Both the position numbers and the translations under genes were made by a program. 41,436 nucleotides of DNA from Bacillus sp. JCM 19058 (GTDB lineage Bacteria; Bacillota; Bacilli; Bacillales_H; Bacillaceae_D): assembly GCA_001310555.1 (NCBI GenBank), contig BAXO01000049.1:1-41436 (forward strand), in the 5' to 3' direction. Positions 29,360-38,286 of this stretch are shown one piece after another; positions within the stretch are counted from its first letter, which is position 1, and each line of letters starts with the position of its first letter. The notes under the pieces are model-generated. The model saw nothing but the letters and a program-made list of their open reading frames with translations. It was not told the DNA's origin and searched no databases.

Positions 29360-30189
29360 TTATTGCCTTTCCAACAATAAGCGTTTTTGATAAAAATGTC
29401 CTGCCACTTCGATCACTTGCTGTGAAAACCGGTAATTCATACCGGCTCCAAAGGCAATACCGACAAGCGGAACACCTTGAATCACTTTTTTTCCGTACGA
29501 TCGATATGACCATATTTTTAGCACATTGGCTTAACAATTGATGAAGCCAGGCTGTCTCGAGCACGTCTTCTTCCCCTTGATAAAAGAAATCGACTTGACC
29601 ATACTGTTCAACCTCGTTGAATAAATTATCCCAAGCCTTTGCTTGAAATGGCTTCGGTAAGGTCGCGGTATGAAAGATTTTCAAGACGAGGGCCATTTCA
29701 AATGGATGATTCAAATCATAGCCGTATATAGATGCAAGCTGCTGTATAGAACGAAGATTGACGCTGCTAGAGCCGGAAGATCAGTCGCCAGAAGAAGGAG
29801 GCCGCCCATTCCCGATATTCCTCCTTGTCCAAAGGCAAGGAGTCGCTGCTTTGCCATATATTGCTCTGCAATAAAGGCGAGCTGGTTTAGCGGTAACGTC
29901 TTCAAGTCTGTAATATCATCGATGGCAGCGTCAAATGTACGAGCATGGCTTACGATTCTCTTTTTTTGTTTCTTCATGCATCCGGCTATGCTGGAGCGAG
30001 GCTTGAATCTGAAAAAAACACAGAATCGAGCTGCTTTAACAACCGGTGCTTTCGCTTATCTCCCCATTTTTCCAACAATCTATCTGTCCATTGGTAATAT
30101 GCATATTCAATATCAGTAACCTCATGGGCGAAATATTGCTCTTCCCACTGAGTGATTTCCACTAACCGCCGCTGCTCATAATTTTTCAT
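29360..30189 (-). CDS. EcsC-family protein (frameshifted)
   Basis: Homologue of the EcsC-type proteins of bacilli, about 275 residues, of unknown biochemical role. ATG at 30189 follows GAAGGTGA. The N-terminus YEQRRLVEITQWEEQYF and a following KHRLLKQLDSVFF segment are typical. The middle has FGQGGISGMGGLLLLATDLPALAAS and the C-terminal half FHTATLPKPFQAKAWDNL. Three shifts (near 29990, 29735 and 29495) break it; repair gives RFKPRSSIAGCMKKQKKR, FVLRSIQQLASIYGYDLNHP and VIQGVPLVGIAFGAGMNYRF, with a stop at 29360. It overlaps closely with the YhaM-like gene upstream and is probably co-transcribed. Possibly membrane-associated. Confidence 0.82.
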
Positions 30190-30199
30190 ACGTTCACCT

Positions 30200-31151
30200 T
30201 CAATCTAATTTTTCTATCTTTGAGTACATTTTCCGTTTAAACATCGGTGAATAGTTCCAATCGCCGGACGTTTGCTCGCGTACTTGCTCAAGAGCATTGA
30301 GCTGGCTGTTCATTTGCTTCACTTGTTGTAAAAATACTGCCTCATTCGTTTTCGGCGAGATCGCACTACCCCATCCTAGCTCAACGTCACCGTTCTGACT
30401 CAGAATACAATGCTTTAATGCTAGTAATTCTTCATTGCTGGAGTCAATTCCTGCTTCAAAAGCCGCCTCATTGATCAGCTCAATTCCGAGTACCACCTGA
30501 CCAATCAACTCTGCTTCGATCGAGTATTCCGGAGCAATCGGTTCAGAAAACGCCTTTGTTTTGCCGATGCCATGCAAAAGACAAGCAGTGAGGATTACAT
30601 CCTTCTTGAGCTGTGGATAAAGTGGCAGCAGTTCAATCGCATTGTTAGTCAGCTCAACCGTTTGCTGAAGCAATCCGGCATAATAGGCATGATGAAACGA
30701 CTTCGTTGCCGGAAGCGTCGTTAAACGTTCACGAACATTCGTTCACTCAGCAATTTAGTAATAATCGCCCTTAAAGGCTTGGATTCAATTTCCTCCATTT
30801 GGCTCTGAGCCGATTCCATAATTCCTCCCGCGACAAGCCTTTTCTCGAGATCAGCTCCGTCACATTGACAGCATCCTCTTCCTTGGCAAGGCGGATTCGC
30901 TGAATTTGTAGCTGCTTTTGCTGACGATAAAGCGTTACCGTCGCTTCGACCTTGACGACAGCTTTGCGTTTAAGCTGTTGCTTTTGCTCTTTTGAAATAT
31001 CCCAAAGCTTGGCAGGAATAAATTCCAGGTTTCTTTCAAGGACAAAATTCGCATAATCGCTCCCATTTGCTGCCTGTTTCAGCTCTCTTTCTCGAATAAG
31101 AAAAAAGCCGATTACCTTTTCGCCTTCTTCTGCATGAAGAAACGTCGCCAT
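30200..31151 (-). CDS. YhaM-like 3'-5' exoribonuclease with altered HD motif (frameshifted)
   Basis: Two-domain protein like Bacillus YhaM: an OB-fold nucleic-acid-binding domain (residues ~10-95: FFLIRERELKQA, LERNLEFIPAKLWDIS, QLQIQRIRL) and a C-terminal HD domain. Start 31151 is chosen because GGAGG lies 6 bases before it. Shifts near 30790 and 30735 separate the domains; repair gives MEEIESKPLRAIITKLL and ERLTTLPATKSFHHAYYAGLL. The family HD motif (LHDLGK in YhaM) reads LLHGIGKTKAF here: GGC where GAC is expected at about 30570. It is either a degenerate, possibly non-nucleolytic paralogue or a base error. Co-directional with the EcsC gene, 10 bp apart. Confidence 0.75.
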
Positions 31152-31535
31152 TGCCATCCTCCTTCCACCATTCCCGCACCATTTCTCAATTCTATTTTAT
31201 CTTGCTTTATACGACAAAGCAAAAAGGAGCAGCTTTTGAGGCGGTATGTCCACCACGCTCGGTCACGGCTAGCCGTTCAGCGTTCAGCTTATATGCCCAA
31301 TCGATTCCAAGCGAAAACAAGAGAGCTTGCGACCAGATTGAAAGGTAGGTTGAGCGCGGTGGCCTTACTCACAACTAAGTCATGTTGAGAAGAATAGGAA
31401 TGAGAATCGACTAGATAAGGGCGTACACTTAAAGTAGCCTCTAGTTGACTATGGAAGCATTGCGCGCGAGACGTTCACGTTCCTTTAAGGTGCGGGGTCA
31501 CAAAGCTCGCTCCTTTGTCTCCTTCTAGTCATTCG
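31152..31535. other. Intergenic region, no supported gene
   Basis: About 385 bp upstream of the YhaM-like gene. It holds the GGAGG site at about 31158-31163 and an inverted repeat CCACCACGCTC (31248-31258) / GAGCGCGGTGG (31351-31361) with a long loop. No coding match on either strand. Confidence 0.4.
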
Positions 31536-31536
31536 C

Positions 31537-31583
31537 TTAAAAAAAACAGCCTTCTTCACGTTTATCCATGAAAAAAAGCTGTT
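31537..31583 (-). terminator. Rho-independent terminator of ackA
   Basis: AAAACAGCCTTCTTCACG pairs with a CATGAAAAAAAGCTGTTTT arm with mismatches; the minus strand ends in a long T tract. It lies just past the ackA stop at 31599. Confidence 0.65.
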
Positions 31584-31598
31584 TTAAGTCATTCAAAT

Positions 31599-32786
31599 TT
31601 ATGACGACAAGCGCACGGTATCCCGGGCAATCATAATCTCTTCATTAGTAGGAATGATCAGAACCTTCACTGGAGAATGCGGATAGTTTACAAAGGCTTC
31701 CTTTCCCTTGACTTGATTCAAGGAAGGATCCCAGTAAATTCCCATAAACTCTAATCCTGTCAGTACTCGCTCTCGAATTAGTTGACTATTCTCACCGATA
31801 CCGGCAGTGAAAATAATAGCATCGATCCCGCTCATTCGAGCAGCGTACGAACCGATGTACTGATGAATCCGCGAAGTAAAAACGTCAAGCGCCAGCTGTG
31901 CTCGGCTATTCCCTGCTTCGGCCTCCTGCTCAATATCTCGTAAATCACTGGAGAAGCCTGTAATACCAAGCAGGCCGCTCTTTTTATTTAATGTATTAAT
32001 AACCTGAGCGGCTTCATCGCCCGTTTTTCCCATTATAAAAGGAATGAGGGCTGGATCAACATCCCCTGATCTTGTCCCCATCGTCACTCCGGCCAACGGT
32101 GTGAATCCCATGGACGTATCAATGGATTTACCGCCATGAATTGCGGCAATACTCGCTCCATTACCTAAATGGCACGATACTAGGCGCAATTGCTCAAGCG
32201 GCCGTCCGAGAATTTCAGCTGCCCTTTGTGATACATATTTATGTGAGGTCCCATGGAACCCATATTTGCGAATGCCATAATCCTTATAATAAGCGTAAGG
32301 TAAACTGTATAAGAAAGAGCTCTCGGGCATCGTTTGGTGGAAGGCCGTGTCAAACACCGCAACCGCAGGGACGTCTGGCAGAACTTTTTGAAACGCCTTG
32401 ATCCCAATAATATTCGCTGGATTATGGAGAGGGGCAAGTTCTGAAATTCTTTCGATTTCGGTAAGCACCTCAGTCGTTATTAAAACCGAATCATGAAAAC
32501 TTTCACCACCATGAACAACACGGTGGCCAATGCCATCAATTTCCGCCAAAGAGCGAATAACCTGATGCTTCTCAAGCTGTTCAAGTAAGATTCTTACAGC
32601 TTCAGCATGATTGGCTATTTCGATCTCACTTTTATATTTTTTTTCATTAACTTCAATCGTGAGCAGGGCTCCTGTTAATCCAATTCGTTCAAACAAACCT
32701 TTCGTTATTACGTTTTCTTCAGGCATTTCGAGCAATTGAAATTTTAACGATGAGCTACCAGCATTGATAGCCAATATTTTTGTCAT
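31599..32786 (-). CDS. ackA: Acetate kinase
   Basis: Intact 395-residue enzyme that makes ATP and acetate from acetyl phosphate in overflow metabolism. The N-terminus [18 protein letters not shown] is the ASKHA phosphate-1 motif with N7. [11 protein letters not shown] near 85, [12 protein letters not shown] near 145, [18 protein letters not shown] sequence near 180 and [11 protein letters not shown] near 210 are characteristic, as is TAGIGENS near 330. Length and motifs match B. subtilis AckA. Two cre-like sites lie 130-180 bp upstream, in keeping with CcpA activation of ackA. It lies in the conserved order ackA-ytxK-tpx. Confidence 0.97.
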   Translation of the reverse strand: MTKILAINAGSSSLKFQLLEMPEENVITKGLFERIGLTGALLTIEVNEKKYKSEIEIANHAEAVRILLEQLEKHQVIRSLAEIDGIGHRVVHGGESFHDSVLITTEVLTEIERISELAPLHNPANIIGIKAFQKVLPDVPAVAVFDTAFHQTMPESSFLYSLPYAYYKDYGIRKYGFHGTSHKYVSQRAAEILGRPLEQLRLVSCHLGNGASIAAIHGGKSIDTSMGFTPLAGVTMGTRSGDVDPALIPFIMGKTGDEAAQVINTLNKKSGLLGITGFSSDLRDIEQEAEAGNSRAQLALDVFTSRIHQYIGSYAARMSGIDAIIFTAGIGENSQLIRERVLTGLEFMGIYWDPSLNQVKGKEAFVNYPHSPVKVLIIPTNEEIMIARDTVRLSS

Positions 32787-32914
32787 TCACTTGACAGCTC
32801 CTTTTTTCTATACTCAATCCTCACAATATCGGATTATCATCAAGCAGTAGTATAAATAAGATACTCCTACATTTAAGCACTCACAACCTTGTTTTTCAAG
32901 TAAATCCGCGATTT

Positions 32915-32928
32915 TGTGATCGTTTTCA
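32915..32928 (-). promoter_or_regulatory. cre site upstream of ackA
   Basis: On the minus strand TGAAAACGATCACA matches the CcpA consensus TGWAANCGNTNWCA at every fixed position. It lies 129 bp before the ackA start. In B. subtilis CcpA activates ackA through a cre upstream of the promoter. Confidence 0.7.
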
Positions 32929-32951
32929 CATAATTTCTTTATTTTCAGATT

Positions 32952-32964
32952 TGAAACCGTTTCA
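32952..32964. promoter_or_regulatory. Second cre-like palindrome upstream of ackA
   Basis: TGAAACCGTTTCA is a 13-bp palindrome one base short of the cre consensus. It lies 37 bp beyond the first cre. Confidence 0.45.
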
Positions 32965-33217
32965 TAACCGTCCGATTTTTATGAAGTAAATGGAGCAAAA
33001 GGACAGTAGTTGAAACGTCATAGCAACAGGCTACAATCGTCAAAAAGGGAGCTGCCATTGGTCATTGTCTAAACCCGTCAACAGCAATTGACGGGTTATC
33101 TTTGAACGGCTAGGTAAATGACAAAAATGTTTGCATTGCTGGCAATTTCCTGAAACAGGTCTGCACAGGAAATCACCAGCCGAAAAACGGAGAGAGAAAT
33201 AGCGTACTGCATCTTGC

Positions 33218-34195
33218 TTAAATTCCTAGTTCTTCGGTAAACCAATGATCAATCTGACGAATCATATCCGCTAAGGAATCCTTTTTGCTGAAGGAAGGGA
33301 GCTCAGCAAGCAAGGCTTGTCTCGCCTGACGTGCGCCGTTTCCATGTTTTTGTAATATCAGTATACTCTTGGAAAATTGATCTGATTGAAACATCGTCTG
33401 CGGCAGTTGCAGCAATCCGTGGATAAAAACATTTTCTTTTAAAAAAGAGTGAAGCTTCTTTGCTTGCTCACTCTCAAATAAAAAATTTGGAATGAGCAAA
33501 CAAATAAATCCTCCTGCCTTTGTATGCTCAATCGCACGTTCAACCATCAGATGATGGATCAAGGAATGACCGTTTTCCTCCTTTAATTCATACCTTTGGG
33601 CGACTTCATCCTTTGGATAATAACCAACTGGCACATCGGTAACAACAACATCAACAGTCGGAATTGATGTTGCCTGGATACTGTCTTGATGAAATAAGTC
33701 AACTTCTTTTCGCTGTAAATTGGCACTGACGAAGGCAAGCTTTAACAGCGTTTCATCGACTTCATAGCCGTACCCCTTAACTGGTACTTGTGCCTGATTC
33801 AGAAGGGCAGATAACAGATTGCCTGAGCCTACAGCTAAATCAAGTACTGTCTGTATCGTCTCTTTGCCTTGTGTTACTTTATTGACTAAATAGCTTATAA
33901 ATAGGCAGACAGCATCCGGTGTCATCGAATGGTGAGGCTGGATCGCTCCCTTCATTCCTTTTAAAACGGCAAGCTGAAAAGCCTTTCGAACAGTTTCCGC
34001 CTTAAGCTCTTCTATATTTAATTGAACACGCTTTTGTTGAAGCCGATTGTGTATCGCCTGATTCTCAATCGGTAAAGCTCTTCCTGTAAAAAGGGCATCG
34101 CCAAACTCGGCCAACCCCTCCAAATAGGTGAGCGAACCACTTTGTGCGAGTTCTGTTGCTCCCTCATTTAACAATTCAAAAAAACTGATCGACAT
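33218..34195 (-). CDS. ytxK: Class I SAM-dependent methyltransferase, YtxK-like
   Basis: Intact 325-residue protein resembling adenine-specific DNA methyltransferase domains, as does B. subtilis YtxK. The SAM-binding motif reads LDLAVGSGNLLSAL near residue 120, and the catalytic region VVVTDVPVGYYPKDE near 185 stands where N6-adenine enzymes carry (N/D)PPY. FICLLIPNFLFES near 230 fits the fold. ATG at 34195. No restriction genes are nearby. YtxK has no proven target, so the reaction is unknown. It sits between ackA and tpx as in B. subtilis. Confidence 0.9.
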   Translation of the reverse strand: MSISFFELLNEGATELAQSGSLTYLEGLAEFGDALFTGRALPIENQAIHNRLQQKRVQLNIEELKAETVRKAFQLAVLKGMKGAIQPHHSMTPDAVCLFISYLVNKVTQGKETIQTVLDLAVGSGNLLSALLNQAQVPVKGYGYEVDETLLKLAFVSANLQRKEVDLFHQDSIQATSIPTVDVVVTDVPVGYYPKDEVAQRYELKEENGHSLIHHLMVERAIEHTKAGGFICLLIPNFLFESEQAKKLHSFLKENVFIHGLLQLPQTMFQSDQFSKSILILQKHGNGARQARQALLAELPSFSKKDSLADMIRQIDHWFTEELGI

Positions 34196-34244
34196 ATAAT
34201 AGTCCCATCTTCCTTTGCCCCCTGCTATTCAAGCCTTTTTCAAA

Positions 34245-34273
34245 CAAAAGCCCGATACCTCAAGGTAACGGGC
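34245..34273 (-). terminator. Rho-independent terminator of tpx
   Basis: GCCCGATACCT and AGGTAACGGGC pair with one mismatch around CA; the minus strand continues TTTTGTTTG. It lies between tpx and ytxK. Confidence 0.8.
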
Positions 34274-34286
34274 GCGCTTTCCGCAC

Positions 34287-34787
34287 TTATTGTGCTGCCT
34301 TGGCAGCTTCAATGGCTGCTTCATAATTCGGGTGATTTGTTGCCTCGCTCACATATTCTGCGTAGCTCACCTTATCGTTAGAATCGACGACAAACACGGC
34401 ACGGGCGAGCAGACGAAGCTCCTCAATCGCCACTCCAAATGCTTGACCGAACGACAAGTCACGATGATCGGATAAGGTCTGAACATTGTCAATCCCAGCG
34501 GATGCACACCAACGCTTTTGTGCAAATGGCAAGTCTACACTCACTGTCAATATTTTGACATTATTCAAAGCCGACGCCTCTTCATTAAATCGACGTGTTT
34601 GCTGATCGCAAACACCAGTATCAAGAGATGGGACCACACTAATTAAACGAACCTGTCCTTTCGAATCAGCTAAATGAACCTCCGATAAATCATTGGCCAG
34701 CACCGTAAACTCAGGCGCCTGTTCTCCTACTTTCACTTCATTCCCAAGCAATGTTATAGGATTTCCCTTGAATGTAACTTGTGCCAT
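34287..34787 (-). CDS. tpx: Thiol peroxidase
   Basis: Atypical 2-Cys peroxiredoxin that reduces hydroperoxides with thioredoxin. Start 34787 ([10 protein letters not shown]) is chosen because AGGGGG lies 7 bases before it; ATGs at 34793 and 34808 are too close to or ahead of that site. The peroxidatic cysteine is C60 in [15 protein letters not shown] and the resolving cysteine C94 in QKRWCASAG. Length 166, standard for Tpx. Intact. It has its own terminator. The upstream region contains a tandem-repeat block. Confidence 0.96.
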   Translation of the reverse strand: MAQVTFKGNPITLLGNEVKVGEQAPEFTVLANDLSEVHLADSKGQVRLISVVPSLDTGVCDQQTRRFNEEASALNNVKILTVSVDLPFAQKRWCASAGIDNVQTLSDHRDLSFGQAFGVAIEELRLLARAVFVVDSNDKVSYAEYVSEATNHPNYEAAIEAAKAAQ

Positions 34788-35305
34788 GTTCATCCCCCTC
34801 GTCCTCATTTTAAATTGATGTACATGCCCATCATACTGACAATTCTCATTTTTTTCAAGTGATCCACAGGAAGAATGCCTTTCATCGGCTCAGTTGCTTT
34901 CTCGTCAATTCTGATAACAGGAGAGCTTCCGATTCCGACGGAAAGGCCACGGGAGAGCTTTTTCCGACAGGAGAGCTCCTTTTTCCGACGGGAGAGCTCT
35001 CTTTCGACAGATGAGACACTTTTTTTTCGTCAGGAGAGCTCTCTCTTCAGACGGATGAGACACTTTTTTTCGTCAGGAGAGCTCTCTTTCGACGGATGAG
35101 CACTCTCACCCTACAGGTACTCCTTGCTTCGGCGATTCAGGTGCCCTTTTCGGCGATTCTGCCGCCTTTTTGTCGGCAGATGCTCTAAACTTGTGGTTTG
35201 AGCGCCTGTGCGCCGGTTTTATTTGCAAAATTTTTGCTACGACGAGCAGCTAAGTTTTGCTCCTTCCTAGTTATGACTTTTTTCAATCGACTCATTAAAG
35301 ATATA
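34788..35305. other. Intergenic region between tpx and ytfJ
   Basis: About 520 bp. The central part (34912-35107) is a repeat block listed separately. A hairpin TCTGCCG/CGGCAGA lies at about 35157-35180. The open plus-strand frame across the repeats (RQESS-type repeats) is a by-product of the repeat period, not a gene. No promoter for tpx could be fixed. Confidence 0.5.
34912..35107. repeat. Tandem repeat block with GGAGAGCTC core
   Basis: Two nearly identical ~41-44-bp units (35006-35049 and 35050-35090) each read GACRGATGAGACAC, a T run, CGTCAGGAGAGCTCTCT. Partial units precede (34912-35005, with CCGACRGGAGAGCTC spaced about 20 bp) and follow (35091-35107). The core GAGAGCTCTC is itself palindromic. 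At least six GGAGAGCT cores occur. Confidence 0.75.
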
Positions 35306-35336
35306 GAAAAAAAGGAATGGATAATCCCATTCCTTA
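35306..35336 (-). terminator. Rho-independent terminator of ytfJ
   Basis: AAGGAATGG and CCATTCCTT form a 9-bp stem around ATAATC; the minus strand continues with TTTTTTCTATATC. It precedes the ytfJ stop side at 35374. Confidence 0.8.
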
Positions 35337-35373
35337 TAACGGTGGCTGTTGAGTATTCGTTTTTTTTGTTTGT

Positions 35374-35766
35374 TCATCCGGTTGTAGCATTTGCTGTATT
35401 TTTTTCGACGACCTGTGGAGCAAAGTCAAGCAGTCTTTCGTATAGATGAGTTTGACTGTCCAAATGTACCATTTTAATACCGGAGCTGTTTACAATTAAA
35501 AAGGCTATTGGTGTAATGGAAACACCGCCACCGCTTCCTCCACCAAATGGATGATTGTGTTCTTCGTGGTCATTGCCCCGTTGCTGATTTTCAAGCACGA
35601 ATTCGCTTCCTCCTGCCGCAAAGCCAAACCCTACCTTAGAAACGGGCATGATGACGCTACCGTCAGGGGTCTCTACCGGATCTCCTACAATTGTATTGAC
35701 ATCGACCATTTCCTTCAGATTTTCCATCGCTGTTTTCATCAAGCCTTGAATTGGATGATCGTTCAT
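35374..35766 (-). CDS. ytfJ: Sporulation/germination protein YtfJ (GerW)
   Basis: Intact 130-residue protein of the GerW family, made in the forespore in B. subtilis and needed for normal germination. The protein starts MNDHPIQGLMKTAMENLKEM, has VNTIVGDPVETPDGSVIMPVS-type sequence (residues 23-43), VGFGFAAGGSEF and a glycine-rich FGGGSGGGVSITPIAFL segment characteristic of the family. GGAGGAA precedes the ATG at 35766. It follows ytfI as in B. subtilis. Its presence shows a spore former. Confidence 0.93.
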   Translation of the reverse strand: MNDHPIQGLMKTAMENLKEMVDVNTIVGDPVETPDGSVIMPVSKVGFGFAAGGSEFVLENQQRGNDHEEHNHPFGGGSGGGVSITPIAFLIVNSSGIKMVHLDSQTHLYERLLDFAPQVVEKNTANATTG

Positions 35767-35787
35767 GTTTATTCCTCCTTCAACAAA

Positions 35788-36455
35788 CTAAATATTTTCT
35801 TCTTGCGTATGATTGGCCCGGGAAAACAACGGCCTGCCTTTCCAGTGCTTTACGATCATTAGACCTGCAATGATAGCATGTCCAGCTCGAAAGGAGATCA
35901 TGCATGAAAAATCAGTTTGTGAAATCAGTCGTTGAAACTGAGGAGTAATTGACAGCTTTGGCACTTGCTTCATTCTCATATATCGGGCCATCGTTCCGAT
36001 GATTAGACCTTTTAGCGTCCAAACTGCTCCTGAAGCTTGACCGGTTAATACCGCATCGCCGAGTCCTAGCTCCGAATGCCAGTAAAGCTCTTTTATGTGA
36101 ACCTTTTTCAAAAACCGTTTTACAATTGTGTGAAGGGTTACGACATGGTTAATGATGTCTCTCGTCCTTCTTATCCAATTGACTATCATTTGAATCGTTA
36201 TTTTCTTTTTTTGTTCCTGCTGAGGTCTGATCTCCGAATGTATTTTTTTTCATTTATTAACAAGGCGGGGGAGTCCGCAGCGATTTTTATGATAGGAGCT
36301 TCGAACGTATAAACATGAATCGCCCAAACAAAGATGTTAACCGATAACAAATCATCGTCTTTGTTGTGCTTATATTGTAGTTTGAATGTTAGCTTAGCAA
36401 AACAAAGAATAAGTAATAGAAAAACAAGGCATAAGGAAATGATAAACCAGATCAT
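35788..36455 (-). CDS. ytfI: DUF2953 membrane protein YtfI (frameshifted)
   Basis: About 222 residues. The N-terminal part (ATG at 36455) has one membrane segment, MIWFIISLCLVFLLLILCF, and a VNIFVWAIHVYTFEAP stretch. The second part contains the family's ELYWHSELGLGDAVLTGQASGAVWTLKGLI region and ends KGRPLFSRANHTQEENI. A T7/A7 run near 36205 breaks the frame between them. Function unknown; B. subtilis YtfI is encoded with ytfJ and thought to act in sporulation. Confidence 0.88.
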
Positions 36456-36515
36456 GAGTGAGGCCCCTTTTTCTTTTTCTAGTTTTTTTTCTATACTTTC
36501 CTATTTGTACAAAAA

Positions 36516-36545
36516 TAAACCCGCCAGCAAAATGTGGCGGGTTTA
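36516..36545 (-). terminator. Rho-independent terminator of yteJ
   Basis: TAAACCCGCCA and TGGCGGGTTTA form a perfect 11-bp stem around GCAAAATG; the minus strand continues TTTTTGTAC. Directly past the yteJ stop at 36553. Confidence 0.88.
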
Positions 36546-36552
36546 ATAAGGC

Positions 36553-37096
36553 TTATGAACGATCATGAATGACATAAGAGTCAGCAATCATATCATGAAT
36601 TCCTTGCTTATTACCAGTAAAAGCAATCGTAAGATAGAGCAAATTTAATAACATAAAAGCTTGTTGAATATAGCGGCCGATTCCTTCGCGAAAAAGAACT
36701 TGCGGCCAGCTAAGCAATTGCCCTTCCTTTGTGATCACTCGCAGGCCAAAGACCATTTTTCCGATTGTTTGACCATAATATTTTGTCATAATCGCAAAAT
36801 AGAGAAAAAAAGGTGGCGGCAGTTAGCAAGGTCGCCAGTCCAACAATTCCTAAATCAAGCGATTGTATTCCTAATAGCTGTAGTACTGGGAAAATGATTA
36901 TTCCATTGACAGCAATTAAAACAAGGCTATCCATTAGAAATGCCCAAAGGCGCATCCAAAAGCCAGCGAACTGGGCGTCAGCCAGAGGGTTTGCCTCTTG
37001 CTCCGGAGGCATGAAGACTGGTGGGCTTTCATTATTTGAACTTTGGCCAATCGACTTTCTCGCTCGCTTAAGCGGCGGGTGGATTAACTGTGACAT
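36553..37096 (-). CDS. yteJ: RDD-family membrane protein YteJ (frameshifted)
   Basis: About 181 residues. After a cytoplasmic, proline-rich N-terminus, the RDD motif region reads FAGFWMRLWAFLMDSLVLIA with the arginine and aspartate expected. Later helices include GQTIGKMVFGLRVI and a terminal NKQGIHDMIADSYVIHD, both hallmark RDD sequences. An A7 run near 36806 splits the gene; repair reads ATFFFYFAIMTKYYGQTIG. ATG at 37096 with AAGGAGG. In B. subtilis yteJ is co-transcribed with sppA and helps in resistance to lantibiotics; the same arrangement is kept here (16-bp gap). Confidence 0.92.
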
Positions 37097-37111
37097 CGTT
37101 CCGCCTCCTTT

Positions 37112-38113
37112 CTATTCAGCATAAATGTATTTCAAAGTCGGTGCACGATGCTTACTAATGTACTCCTGAATGCGATTCAATTCTTGCTTTTCAGATGAAA
37201 ATATCCTTTGCATACTCATCGACCATAAATTGGACAAACTGTTACTCATTTGATAACGGACAACAGACAAGTCTCCGAGCTCCTCTTTCATCCACGAAAT
37301 CGTATCCTCCAATGAGCCAAGCTCGTCAACCAAATTCAGATTAAGGGCTTGATTCCCACTGTATATGCGACCGTCGGCAATTTGTCGGACTTCCTCCTCA
37401 TCGATTTGTCTGCCCTCAGCAATAATGCGGACAAATTCATCATAGGATTCGTCAATTAAGGATTGCAAAATTTCTCGCTCTTCAGAAGTCATATCCCTTG
37501 TTGAGGACATAATGTCTTTATATGGCCCACTTTTAATCGTTTCAACCTTTACACCGAAATTTTCCGCCAGTTCAGCAATATTAATCGATTCCATAATGAC
37601 TCCGATAGAGCCGGTAATCGTATGGGGACTAGCGATTATCCGATCAGCCGGGGCTGAAATGTAATAACCACCAGAAGCAGCCATGCTCCCCATCGATACG
37701 TAAACGCTTTTCCCAAAGTTTTCTTTGGCTTCGACGATTTTGTCGTAAATCTCGGCGCTTTCAACCACCCCGCCACCCGGCGTGTTAACTCGTAAAATGA
37801 TCCCTTGAACTTGCGGATCGCTCATCGCATGATCGATCTGGGAAATAAATTGCTGATGATTATACCCGGCAGCATCAAACAAACCGCCTCCACCTGTATC
37901 CTGGATGACGCCGTCTACATCCAAAATAGCTATTGAGCCGTCAGCCGTTCCATATTCAACAAGCTCTGCATTCCAATCCCCACTTAACAGTGAATCCACT
38001 TCCGTCCAGGCGCCTGATGACGAAAATGAGGCAAAGTTAATAGCAGATGAAACAACTAACAGCATGGCAAAAGCTATTAAAGCTAACCAACGTTTTCGAC
38101 TCACTTTTTCCAC
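37112..38113 (-). CDS. sppA: Signal peptide peptidase SppA
   Basis: Intact 333-residue membrane-anchored serine protease that degrades leftover signal peptides. The N-terminus has one membrane helix (residues 9-27). The catalytic pair sits at the same positions as in B. subtilis SppA: S147 in MAASGGYYIS and K199 in SGPYKDIMSS. Other family motifs are GIILRVNTPGGGV near 105 and ITGSIGVI near 166. ATG at 38113. Expressed with yteJ downstream. In B. subtilis the sppA-yteJ pair is induced by envelope stress and lantibiotics. Confidence 0.96.
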   Translation of the reverse strand: MEKVSRKRWLALIAFAMLLVVSSAINFASFSSSGAWTEVDSLLSGDWNAELVEYGTADGSIAILDVDGVIQDTGGGGLFDAAGYNHQQFISQIDHAMSDPQVQGIILRVNTPGGGVVESAEIYDKIVEAKENFGKSVYVSMGSMAASGGYYISAPADRIIASPHTITGSIGVIMESINIAELAENFGVKVETIKSGPYKDIMSSTRDMTSEEREILQSLIDESYDEFVRIIAEGRQIDEEEVRQIADGRIYSGNQALNLNLVDELGSLEDTISWMKEELGDLSVVRYQMSNSLSNLWSMSMQRIFSSEKQELNRIQEYISKHRAPTLKYIYAE

Positions 38114-38286
38114 TCCTTAAAATTCAAATCAGTTCCCCTTTTTCCTAAACAATGGTTATGATAACATAAATTATAATGCTGGTCATGTAATAAACGATTC
38201 CGCATCGACCACTAAAGACATGTATGCTTCTATACGTGAAATGTTTCAAAGAGGTTTCAGCATTTTATGGAAGGAATGAATATGGA

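Larger units (their letters stand above)
32787..33217. other. 431-bp intergenic region between ackA and ytxK
   Basis: It carries the cre sites of ackA, a hairpin AACCCGTCAA/TTGACGGGTT at 33072-33097 and a second one GCTGG-ATTTCCTG/CAGGAAAT-CCAGC at 33138-33180. One of these probably ends ytxK transcription, though neither has a strong T tract. No ORF. Confidence 0.5.

Noticed and set aside
31248..31361. CCACCACGCTC / GAGCGCGGTGG inverted repeat as an insertion-sequence end pair
   Set aside because: The arms are short with a mismatch, the 90-bp interior has no gene and no target duplication was seen.
34875..35099. Plus-strand 74-codon frame with RQESS repeats as a repeat protein
   Set aside because: The frame arises from the tandem DNA repeats; there is no ribosome site and repeat lengths are not multiples of three.
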